Shown here: piece after piece, positions 1 to 7,472 of the stretch | How the letters are laid out: each line of letters starts with the position of its first letter | How positions within the stretch are numbered: position 1 is the first letter of the stretch | Origin: Tenacibaculum ovolyticum DSM 18103 | GTDB lineage: Bacteria > Bacteroidota > Bacteroidia > Flavobacteriales > Flavobacteriaceae | Reading direction: 5' to 3' | DNA: 59,351 nt | NCBI RefSeq assembly: GCF_000430545.1 | Contig: NZ_AUMF01000023.1 | Span: 1-59,351, forward strand | The notes under the pieces: generated by a model | Told to the model about the DNA's origin: nothing | Database searches by the model: none | What the model saw: the letters and a program-made list of their open reading frames with translations, nothing else | Program-made: the position numbers and the translations under genes

Positions 1-299
1 CATTTAACAATCACACCAGGGTCTGGAATATTGAATCTAAAACAAGCATCTCTTAACGATAAAAACTCTTTATCAATTGTCTGTAAGACTTCTAACTTGA
101 AAGTTGCTGAATAGCTCCTGTTATTCCTAGGTAATAACCCTTTTTTCCCTTGGGCTTTGTAAAAACCAACCCATTTACGAATGTTAGATTCATTTAGACC
201 TTTTTGTTTAGAAACAGCTGCTGCTGAATAGTGTGATTCTAAAACTAATTTTACACATTCAAGTTTAAATGCATAATCATACTTGACTTTTCTGCCCAT
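1..299 (-). CDS. IS3-family transposase OrfA, partial
   Basis: The reading frame starts at 299 with MGRKVKYDYAFKLECVKL and stays open for 99 codons to the window edge. It has the helix-turn-helix layout of IS3 OrfA: a first helix pair followed by the signature SAAAVSKQKGLNESNIRKW, then a second HTH-like unit beginning near residue 67 (SATFKLEVLQ). OrfA binds the terminal repeats and is joined to the DDE-bearing OrfB by programmed frameshift in this family. Only the N-terminal part is visible, so whether the element is intact cannot be judged. Confidence 0.8.
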   Translation of the reverse strand, partial: MGRKVKYDYAFKLECVKLVLESHYSAAAVSKQKGLNESNIRKWVGFYKAQGKKGLLPRNNRSYSATFKLEVLQTIDKEFLSLRDACFRFNIPDPGVIVK

Positions 300-342
300 A
301 AAAATACCCCCAAATAGTGTCTAACTTTTTGGGGGCAGTGTA
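1..342 (-). mobile_element. IS3-family insertion sequence, end only
   Basis: The window opens inside an insertion sequence transcribed on the minus strand. Its outer end lies near 312-342, where the minus strand reads TACACTGCCCCCAAAAAG and continues TTAGACACT, the type of terminal repeat seen in IS3/IS150-group elements. The OrfA start codon lies 43 nt inside this end. The other end, OrfB and the target duplication are outside the window, so the exact boundary is inferred. The element sits about 20 nt past the stop codon of oxyR, so it did not interrupt that gene. Confidence 0.75.
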
Positions 343-362
343 ATTGCGGGATTTTTTATGCG

Positions 363-1304
363 CTAAATTTTATTTATCGGACTAATAATTTCGACATCGC
401 TAAAAGCAATAGCACCTCTTACAACACTATCTATTGTGCTTTTTAGAGCTTCAATTAATTGCATTTTAAGCTGAGATTTATGGTATATTAAACTAACTTC
501 TCTTGCTGGAGGCGGAGTTTCAAAATCTCTTAAATGTTCTTTATCTTGTTCATTTAAATCTAGCGTATTTAAATAAGGTAGTAAAGTCATTCCTAAACCA
601 TCTTTTGATAGTTTTATAAGCGTATCAAAACTTCCGCTTTCTAATTGAAAATGATGTGTTGAATTTTTCTTATTGGTTCTACATAAATTAATAATACTAT
701 TCTTAAAGCAATGACCATCTTCTAATAGTAAAATGTCGTCAACCTCTAAATCTTCAATTTTAATCTTTTTTTGGTCATACAAACGATGTTCATTAGGTAT
801 TAAACCAACAAAAGGTTCGTAATATAAAACGCGCTCTTTTATAGCTTCGTTCTCTAATGGAGTTGCAGCTAAAGCAGCATCAATATGCCCATCAGTTAAC
901 TTTCTAACAATTTCTTCAGTTGTTAATTCTTCAATAATTAATTGAACTTTTGGGTAGTTTTTATTAAAAGTTTTTAAAAACATTGGTAATAATGTAGGCA
1001 TAACAGTGGGTATTATACCAAGTTTAAACTCACCACCTACATATCCTTTTTGTTGATGAACAATATCCATAATTCGATTACTTTCATCAACAATAACTTT
1101 TGCCTGTTCAATAATCTTTTCACCAACTTCTGTTAATTCAATTGGTTTTTTTGAACGATTAAATATTTTAGCTTCTAATTCATCTTCTAATTTCTGTATT
1201 TGCATACTTAAAGTGGGCTGAGTAACAAAACAGTGCTCAGCAGCAATAGTAAAGTTCTTGTATTCAGCTACAGCAAGGGTATATTTTAACTGTGTGATTG
1301 TCAT
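363..1304 (-). CDS. oxyR: LysR-family hydrogen peroxide sensor OxyR
   Basis: This 313-aa LysR-type regulator has an N-terminal winged HTH (about residues 1-60, FVTQPTLSMQIQKLE) and a periplasmic-binding-like effector domain. The peroxide-sensing cysteines of OxyR are present at exactly the E. coli positions, Cys199 and Cys208, in the motif EDGHCFKNSIINLC. In OxyR these form a disulfide on oxidation and turn on peroxide defence genes. It is divergent from dps with 114 nt between the starts and a LysR-type dyad in that gap, so dps is the likely target and autoregulation is plausible. The 3' end lies about 20 nt from an IS element. Confidence 0.92.
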   Translation of the reverse strand: MTITQLKYTLAVAEYKNFTIAAEHCFVTQPTLSMQIQKLEDELEAKIFNRSKKPIELTEVGEKIIEQAKVIVDESNRIMDIVHQQKGYVGGEFKLGIIPTVMPTLLPMFLKTFNKNYPKVQLIIEELTTEEIVRKLTDGHIDAALAATPLENEAIKERVLYYEPFVGLIPNEHRLYDQKKIKIEDLEVDDILLLEDGHCFKNSIINLCRTNKKNSTHHFQLESGSFDTLIKLSKDGLGMTLLPYLNTLDLNEQDKEHLRDFETPPPAREVSLIYHKSQLKMQLIEALKSTIDSVVRGAIAFSDVEIISPINKI

Positions 1305-1331
1305 TGTATCAAATTTTTTGATAAAGATATT

Positions 1332-1358
1332 AAAACTATCAATAACACTTATAGTTTT
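1332..1358. promoter_or_regulatory. LysR-type operator dyad between oxyR and dps
   Basis: A perfect inverted repeat AAAACTAT-N11-ATAGTTTT, which contains the T-N11-A core typical of LysR-type binding sites. It ends 17 nt before the predicted dps -7 box, so bound protein would overlap the -33 region, as expected of an activator. That OxyR is the protein that binds is inferred from the gene arrangement. Confidence 0.65.
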
Positions 1359-1375
1359 TTTTATTTATTTGAATG

Positions 1376-1383
1376 TAATTTTG
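1376..1383 (+). promoter_or_regulatory. dps promoter -7 box
   Basis: TAATTTTG matches the Bacteroidota -7 consensus TAnnTTTG, 35 nt before the dps start codon, with a T-rich stretch around the expected -33 position. Confidence 0.6.
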
Positions 1384-1418
1384 ACATAGCAAAAGATAAA
1401 TTACTAAATTAAAATAAT

Positions 1419-1889
1419 ATGAATACAACTGTTTTAGGATTAGATAAAGAAAAATCAATTGAATTAGTAAAAGAATTAAATGTATTATTAGCTAATTTTC
1501 AGGTGTACTACCAAAATGTAAGAGGTTTGCATTGGAATATTAAAGGGAAAAGTTTCTTTGAATTACATGTGAAGTTTGAAGAGTTATATACAGATTCTCA
1601 GCTAAAAGTAGATTTAATTGCTGAACGAATTTTAACATTACAAGGAACACCGTTACATACTTTTGATGATTATATAAAGGCAGCTAAGGTTCCTGTAGGA
1701 AAAAATATAAGTAAAGATGTTGATGCGGTAGAATTGGTTATTGAATCATTATCTGAATTATTGAAAATTGAAAGAGGAATTTTAGAGTTATCAGGAGAAG
1801 CAGATGATGAAGGTACAAACTCAATGATGAGTGATTTTATTGCTGAGCAAGAGAAAACAATATGGATGTTAAATGCTTGGTTAGGTTAA
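1419..1889 (+). CDS. dps: Dps-family ferritin-like DNA-binding protein
   Basis: A 156-aa four-helix ferritin-like protein of normal Dps length. The inter-subunit ferroxidase residues are all visible with the family spacing: His38, His50, Asp65 and Glu69 (HWNIKGKSFFELH then DLIAE). Dps forms a 12-subunit shell that oxidises Fe(II) with hydrogen peroxide and stores the iron, protecting DNA; no long lysine-rich DNA-binding tail is present here. It is divergent from oxyR behind a predicted LysR-type operator and is followed by a strong terminator, so it is monocistronic. Confidence 0.93.
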   Translation: MNTTVLGLDKEKSIELVKELNVLLANFQVYYQNVRGLHWNIKGKSFFELHVKFEELYTDSQLKVDLIAERILTLQGTPLHTFDDYIKAAKVPVGKNISKDVDAVELVIESLSELLKIERGILELSGEADDEGTNSMMSDFIAEQEKTIWMLNAWLG

Positions 1890-1904
1890 TCATAATAAAT
1901 TTTA

Positions 1905-1939
1905 TAAAAAAGGTGAGCTAATTTAGCTCACCTTTTTTT
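1905..1939 (+). terminator. Rho-independent terminator after dps
   Basis: A hairpin AAAGGTGAGCTAA / TTTAGCTCACCTTT flanked by A and T runs, 16 nt after the dps stop codon. Confidence 0.85.
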
Positions 1940-2075
1940 GTTTAGAATAATTCTAATTATTTAAGTTCTCTTAATAAAGTTTACGTTTTAATGATGTGTT
2001 ATTAAAATTGTATTACCACAAGTTTTACAAACGAGCTCTTAATTTGTTTTATTAAAAAACATAAATAGAATTACA

Positions 2076-3560
2076 ATGAAAAATCTAAAATTAGGCTTAT
2101 TGGCTTTATTAATAATTCCAATTACATTAATATCTTGTGAAGATGGTATTGACGGGGAAAAAGGTGTTGATGGGGTAAACGGTACTGATGCAACTGTTTA
2201 TTTAGCAGCATCAAAAACTCCAAATTTTTTAAAAGTTACGAATGATTTTGTAGGGATAAAAATTACACCAATATTATCATCAGAAGATATAATACCAAAC
2301 TCACCAGATTTTGTATACGGTTCTATGGCAGACGGTGCTGGATTACTACCAGAAACAGATGGTACTTTTACTTTAATAAATAATATTGAAGCAGATTACT
2401 CTATTGCAAGAATTAAATTAAACGAAAATTTAAGACCAATATCAGCGGCATATATTTTAAATGCAACAGCAACAGGGGAAACAGCTCAATGTTCAGGCTC
2501 TATGATATCACCTACCGAACATGGTTTCGGACCTTTATATTTATCAGGTGGTGAATGGGGAGGAGCTTCTAAAGGTGTTTTTGTAACTGATCCTTATAAA
2601 TCGGTTTCTGATGCAAGTACAGGAACTATGGTAACAGCAATGGGGCAATGGTCTACTGAAAATGCTGTAGTTATAGGTAAAGACGCTTATGCAGATAAAA
2701 CGGTAGCTTTTATAGGTGATGATAATGCTAATAACGAAGTGCCATCTGGTCAACTAGGAATGTATGTTGGTGATAGAGGTGATTTAAATAATGGAAAATT
2801 ATATGGTTTAAAAGTTACCTCGCCAGGCGTAACTTATGAAGTTGATATGACTGAAGGAGCTGAATATGATGTTGAGTTTGTTGAGTTAGAAGAAAAAGAA
2901 ATTAATGCCTTAGATGCTGAGTGTAAAACGAAAGGTGTTATGGGGTTCTCTAGATTAGAAGATATTGACTGGAGAAGAGGTTCTGCTGCAAATAATAGAG
3001 AAATATATTTTGCCGTAACAGGTCGTAACAAACCAGGATTAGTAGGTAAAGGTGCTATATTAGGGCGTGTTTACAAGGTAGTATTAAATGATACTGACCC
3101 AACTGGTACAGCAAAAATAACATGTGTATTAGATGGTGATAAAGTTGGAGGTAAAGCAGATGGATTTCATTCTCCTGATAACATTTTAGTAACTGAAAAC
3201 TATGTTTATATTCAAGAAGATCCTAATGGATATGCTTCAGAAAATGCAAATATTATTGGTTATTCTAAACTATATCAATATAATTTATCAACTGGAGTAA
3301 TTAAAACGGTTTTAGAATGTGATCAAGAAAGAGCAGCATCTTTAGGCTATGGTAGAACATCTAAATATTGGGAAATTACAGGAATGATTGATGTTACAGA
3401 TATCGTAAATAATGGGAAAAATCAATTTTTAGTGATAACTCAAAATCATGGATGGGAGCCAGCAGACGGAACATCATTTACCGATCCAAAGGCAAACCCT
3501 AATTTAACAAACCGAAAAGAAGGTTCTGTTTTACACTTAATTACAGGATTAGAAAGATAA
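2076..3560 (+). CDS. PhoX-like (DUF839) lipoprotein
   Basis: A 494-aa secreted lipoprotein: signal peptide with lipobox ending LISC (Cys21), followed by a short collagen-like stretch of Gly-X-X triplets (GIDGEKGVDGVNG, about residues 24-36). The rest resembles the DUF839/PhoX beta-propeller family, with the blade motifs SRLEDIDW (about residues 292-299) and DGFHSPDNI (about 361-369); in PhoX the first carries a metal-binding Glu. PhoX enzymes are calcium/iron phosphatases, but most DUF839 lipoproteins have no known substrate and I do not assign one. The gene is 3 nt upstream of the di-haem peroxidase gene, so the two are translated from one transcript and probably act together at the cell surface or periplasm. 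Confidence 0.7.
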   Translation: MKNLKLGLLALLIIPITLISCEDGIDGEKGVDGVNGTDATVYLAASKTPNFLKVTNDFVGIKITPILSSEDIIPNSPDFVYGSMADGAGLLPETDGTFTLINNIEADYSIARIKLNENLRPISAAYILNATATGETAQCSGSMISPTEHGFGPLYLSGGEWGGASKGVFVTDPYKSVSDASTGTMVTAMGQWSTENAVVIGKDAYADKTVAFIGDDNANNEVPSGQLGMYVGDRGDLNNGKLYGLKVTSPGVTYEVDMTEGAEYDVEFVELEEKEINALDAECKTKGVMGFSRLEDIDWRRGSAANNREIYFAVTGRNKPGLVGKGAILGRVYKVVLNDTDPTGTAKITCVLDGDKVGGKADGFHSPDNILVTENYVYIQEDPNGYASENANIIGYSKLYQYNLSTGVIKTVLECDQERAASLGYGRTSKYWEITGMIDVTDIVNNGKNQFLVITQNHGWEPADGTSFTDPKANPNLTNRKEGSVLHLITGLER

Positions 3561-3563
3561 AAA

Positions 3564-5348
3564 ATGAAAGACTTACTCAGTCAAGCTAAGACATACCTTT
3601 GTGTATGTCTTTTGCTTTTAATTGTATCATGCAATGATAAACCAGAAAAGTATAACTCAATTACTAATTTTTCTGATAAAATTAATAAACTATATATAGC
3701 TCATCTTTCTAATGCTATTGATAATTTAGATAGTATGAAAGGGAAGACTATTAAAGAGCAACAGGAGATATATGTTTTAGCTCGCAAGGCTTTTAAATTA
3801 TCAGAACCAGTTTTAGCCTTCTCAGATAAAGATAATTATAAATCATTGAACGCTCCAAATATTATCGGAGTTCATGGAGAAGCGAGTAATGATACAAGAA
3901 TTGTAAATCCAATAGGTTTTCAGGTAATAGAAGAACTTATTTACGAAGATAATATAAATAAAGACTTTTTAGAAAGAGCAATAAGAGTAACAAGCGCTAG
4001 ATTAAAACTAATGCGAAAAAATGTTGCTATTAAATTAAAAGCACATCATATAATATGGTTAGTAAGAGATCAAATTACAAGAATAGCAACTACTGGAATA
4101 ACAGGTTTTGATTCACCAGTTTTAAATCAATCATTATTAGAAAGTACGTATACTTATAAAACACTATTAGATATTATTCTAATAAATAAAGAGAAGTTTA
4201 CATCAAAAGTTTTATACAATAAATTTGAAGCAGCAATAATAGCTGCTCAAAATGATTTAGATCATGATTTTGATACTTTTGATAGATTCAATTTTATAAA
4301 GAAGCATATAAATACTCAGTTAAAATTATTAGTTGAAGTTCAAAAAGACTGGAAGGTTAAATTTCCTTTTGAAATGGCATTGTCTAATAATATGACTACA
4401 CTCTTTTCATCAGAAGCATTAAATTTAAATTATTTTTCAGATCATTTAAGTGATACCACTCAATTAGCAGCTAAGGTAGTTTTAGGTAAGCAATTGTTTA
4501 ATGATAAATCTCTTTCTAAAAGTTACGATATGGCTTGTGTAACTTGTCATGTTAAAGATTTAGCTTTTACAGATGGTCGAAGAATCTTTAATGAAAAGCA
4601 AACAAGAAACAGTCCAACATTAACATATGCTTCCTATCAGCGTAGTTTTTTTATGGATGCTAGAGCAGGTAGTTTAGAAGGTCAGGTTGTTGGAGTTGTA
4701 GAGAATCATAATGAATTTAATATGTCTATGGATTCTGTAGTACAACGTGTTTCTAAAAATAAGGAGTATAAAAAATCACTAGCAAATTTATACGGCTCTA
4801 AAAGAACAAATTTTAATATACGTCATGCAATAGCATCATATATTAGAACTTTAAATACGTTTAATTCTAAGTTTGATAAAAACATGCGAGGAGAGGAGGA
4901 AACGTTATCAGCAGATGAAAAACAAGGATTTAATTTGTTTATGGGAAAAGCATTGTGTGCATCTTGTCATTTTGCGCCTATTTTTAACGGTACAGTTCCT
5001 CCTAATTATAATGATACTGAAATTGAATTTATTGGAGTTCCAGCATCAACGGATACTATTAATGCTAAAATATCTACAGACTTAGGAAGGTACAATGTGT
5101 ATAAAACAAATGAACGTAAACATTTTTTTAAAACACCCTCTGTAAGAAATATAGCTAAAACAGCACCATATATGCATAATGGTGTGTACAAAACACTAAA
5201 TGAGGTAATGGATTTTTATAATAAAGGAGGTGGCGCTGGTTTGGGGTTTCATAACGAATATCAAACACTACCTTTTGATAGTTTAAGCTTATCAACAAAA
5301 GAAATTTCTCAGGTTATCGATTTTATGAAGACATTAACTGATGAGTAA
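3564..5348 (+). CDS. Di-haem cytochrome c peroxidase-like lipoprotein with imelysin-like N-terminus
   Basis: This 594-aa lipoprotein (signal peptide ending IVSC) has a C-terminal di-haem peroxidase/MauG-like half with two CXXCH haem sites, CVTCH at 325-329 and CASCH at 465-469. The roughly 220 residues before it are helical and contain GFQVIEELIY at 118-127, similar to the GxHxxE signature of imelysin-like proteins, with Gln in the His position. Cytochrome peroxidases use periplasmic electrons to reduce peroxide or oxidise a partner. It is directly downstream of the PhoX-like lipoprotein. The imelysin assignment is tentative; the haem domain is firm. Confidence 0.82.
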   Translation: MKDLLSQAKTYLCVCLLLLIVSCNDKPEKYNSITNFSDKINKLYIAHLSNAIDNLDSMKGKTIKEQQEIYVLARKAFKLSEPVLAFSDKDNYKSLNAPNIIGVHGEASNDTRIVNPIGFQVIEELIYEDNINKDFLERAIRVTSARLKLMRKNVAIKLKAHHIIWLVRDQITRIATTGITGFDSPVLNQSLLESTYTYKTLLDIILINKEKFTSKVLYNKFEAAIIAAQNDLDHDFDTFDRFNFIKKHINTQLKLLVEVQKDWKVKFPFEMALSNNMTTLFSSEALNLNYFSDHLSDTTQLAAKVVLGKQLFNDKSLSKSYDMACVTCHVKDLAFTDGRRIFNEKQTRNSPTLTYASYQRSFFMDARAGSLEGQVVGVVENHNEFNMSMDSVVQRVSKNKEYKKSLANLYGSKRTNFNIRHAIASYIRTLNTFNSKFDKNMRGEEETLSADEKQGFNLFMGKALCASCHFAPIFNGTVPPNYNDTEIEFIGVPASTDTINAKISTDLGRYNVYKTNERKHFFKTPSVRNIAKTAPYMHNGVYKTLNEVMDFYNKGGGAGLGFHNEYQTLPFDSLSLSTKEISQVIDFMKTLTDE

Positions 5349-5457
5349 TTATGCCAGTTCTTGTTTCTTTTTATTCTGAAATAGAAAGAAAAAGGGCGCT
5401 TTATTACGGTTATTTTAAATTAGAAAAGGTATTAGTTATATTAGAGAATAGTTTAAA

Positions 5458-5492
5458 AGAAAAGAGCAATGGAAATTCCATTGCTCTTTTCT
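5458..5492. terminator. Bidirectional terminator between convergent genes
   Basis: A near-perfect hairpin GAAAAGAGCAATGGAA / TTCCATTGCTCTTTTC with A and T runs on both sides. It lies between the peroxidase gene (plus) and the terC-like gene (minus), so it can end transcripts from both sides. Confidence 0.85.
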
Positions 5493-5515
5493 CTTATTTG
5501 AAATAAAAACTTTAT

Positions 5516-6322
5516 TTAATTTAGTTTTTGTTTGTCTTGAGCACTTAGTTTTTTCTGATAACGACCTTGAACAACGTCTACAATAATTAAAACAGCAAGA
5601 ACAAAGTAAAATGTTGTATTACTCATGGGTACAATTTCATTTCCGAATATTTTAATATGAGCTAAATGTCCTCCTTCGGTAACTAACATGATACCAACAA
5701 TAAAAAGGATAAACAACCCTAATACTTCATACATTCTATTTTTTGATAAGAAAACCGATATTTTATCAGCTAAAACAAGCATTAATAAGCCACTAAAAAC
5801 AATAGCAATAGCCATAATAATAAATGCAGCAGTAGGGCTTTCTATATCGCTAGTAAGTCCTATGGCAGCTAAAATAGAATCAAAAGAAAAAACTAAATTC
5901 ATTATAACAATACTAGTTATAACAGCATTTGATGATTTCGTTTTTTTTTCGGTAGCCATTTCAGAAACTTCAAGCCCTTGAGTAGAAATTAAGTGCCATA
6001 TTTCTTTAATAGCAGTATAAATAATAAAACCTCCTCCTAGTAATACAATAATACTATGTCCGTTAAAAGCAAAGTGAATAATATTATCTATTCCACCAGT
6101 TAAAAAAGAAAAAGGATTTTTAAAAAACTCAATGATTGATACTAAAACAAATAATAAAATAATTCTTAAAGCAATTGCTATTAAGATACCAACCTTTCTA
6201 ACTTTTTTCTGGTCAGATGAAGGTGCTTTTTTAGACTCTAAAGAAATATATAGCAAGTTGTCGAAACCTAAAACTGCTTGTAAAAGCACTAGCATCACTA
6301 GTGTAAAAATATACTCTAACAT
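5516..6322 (-). CDS. TerC-family integral membrane protein
   Basis: A 268-aa protein with about seven hydrophobic segments and the two TerC signatures: GFDNLLYI at 19-26 and FSFDSILAAIG near 146-156, whose acidic residues in the membrane are thought to bind metal. TerC/Alx-type proteins are linked to metal ion (often manganese) export and supply during exoenzyme metalation, or to tellurite resistance. It stands alone on the minus strand. The exact ion cannot be told from sequence. Confidence 0.85.
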   Translation of the reverse strand: MLEYIFTLVMLVLLQAVLGFDNLLYISLESKKAPSSDQKKVRKVGILIAIALRIILLFVLVSIIEFFKNPFSFLTGGIDNIIHFAFNGHSIIVLLGGGFIIYTAIKEIWHLISTQGLEVSEMATEKKTKSSNAVITSIVIMNLVFSFDSILAAIGLTSDIESPTAAFIIMAIAIVFSGLLMLVLADKISVFLSKNRMYEVLGLFILFIVGIMLVTEGGHLAHIKIFGNEIVPMSNTTFYFVLAVLIIVDVVQGRYQKKLSAQDKQKLN

Positions 6323-6405
6323 AGTTGATTTTTTATTGATTTATTGATTCTTCAAATATATCTGTAAACTAACACATACACAATTGATGTTTAAAGTTTT
6401 TATAG

Positions 6406-7470
6406 TTAATTATGTACAAGTGTTTTAGAAATATACAATTTTTCTTTTTGTTTTAAATATTGATTAAAAATTGAATGTAATGTGTTTTCATATTGTATAA
6501 AAACCGCATCGTTAGTATTAGTGTAAAATTTTTCAATGGCTTTTGCTGCTTCTGAAGCGCAAAAGATGGCATTTGAAATACCATGCGAGGAAATAGGATC
6601 AAAAGCAATGGCAGCATCTCCAATAGCTAAACAATTTTTAGTGTAAATTTTACTAGATACAGACGAATTTGCTTGTTTACCCAAAATTTTAAAATCGTCA
6701 TTAAAAGGTATATGATTTTTTAATACGAGTGTATTTTGTAAAATAGTTCTCCAATTAGCAAATGAAGTTAATTGTTTGTGTAATGGCGATTTATTAGCGG
6801 TGTATAAAGTAATGATATTAGTAGTTTCATTAAGGTTTGAAACTGTTCCCCAACCATTTTTAAATGATTCTGTAAAGAAATTATACTTTAAGGTTGAATT
6901 GCTTTTTGGGACATAGCAGATGAATGCTAAATTTTCATCATATGTTTTTGTTTTAATATTAAACTGTTTAAGAATAGCTCTTTTTCTACCAGTAGCATCA
7001 ATAATTAAATTACTATTAATAGTTCGTACTTCATTGTTTATAAGAATAGTGGTAATTACTTTATTTTTCTTATGTTCAATATTTATAATTTTATTGCAGG
7101 TAATCTGATGTGTTTTTGTATTGTTTTCTAATTCTGATAGTAGTTTTCTTTTGTTTAATTTTAACCCATATTTATACGGATTGTATTTGAAAAAATTTTC
7201 TTCTTCTATCGTTTTAGTCCCCCATTTAGATTGATATCCATACGTTCTACTAGCGCAATTTTCGAAAACAGAAAGTAAATCGATATCATATAGTAGTTGT
7301 AGTGTTGAGGGAGGAATTGTCTCGGCAAGTATAGGGTTTGAGGTGTTTGTTTTTCGGTCTAGTAATATTGTTTGAATACCTTTCTTTTCTAACAAGTAAT
7401 TTAAAACGAGTCCTGAGACTCCTTTACCAACAATAAGAACGGTTGTTTTTAAGTAAGTCTCAGGAATCAT
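6406..7470 (-). CDS. LodB-like FAD-dependent oxidoreductase
   Basis: A 354-aa flavoprotein of the PHBH/tryptophan-halogenase fold, with an N-terminal dinucleotide motif GKGVSG (15-20), a mid-protein ATG motif (IIDATGRKR) and the GD motif GDAAIAFDP that contacts the flavin ribityl chain. The start is 2 nt after the stop of the LodA-like oxidase gene. In Marinomonas, LodB is the dedicated flavoprotein that helps form the tryptophylquinone cofactor of LodA, and the pair is nearly always adjacent; the context therefore points to that maturation role rather than a free-standing monooxygenase. It is the last gene of the minus-strand unit. Confidence 0.8.
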   Translation of the reverse strand: MIPETYLKTTVLIVGKGVSGLVLNYLLEKKGIQTILLDRKTNTSNPILAETIPPSTLQLLYDIDLLSVFENCASRTYGYQSKWGTKTIEEENFFKYNPYKYGLKLNKRKLLSELENNTKTHQITCNKIINIEHKKNKVITTILINNEVRTINSNLIIDATGRKRAILKQFNIKTKTYDENLAFICYVPKSNSTLKYNFFTESFKNGWGTVSNLNETTNIITLYTANKSPLHKQLTSFANWRTILQNTLVLKNHIPFNDDFKILGKQANSSVSSKIYTKNCLAIGDAAIAFDPISSHGISNAIFCASEAAKAIEKFYTNTNDAVFIQYENTLHSIFNQYLKQKEKLYISKTLVHN

Positions 7471-7472
7471 AA

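Noticed and set aside
2544..3031. Antisense frames in the PhoX-like gene
   Set aside because: They are shadows of a strongly coding region with no promoter or domain.
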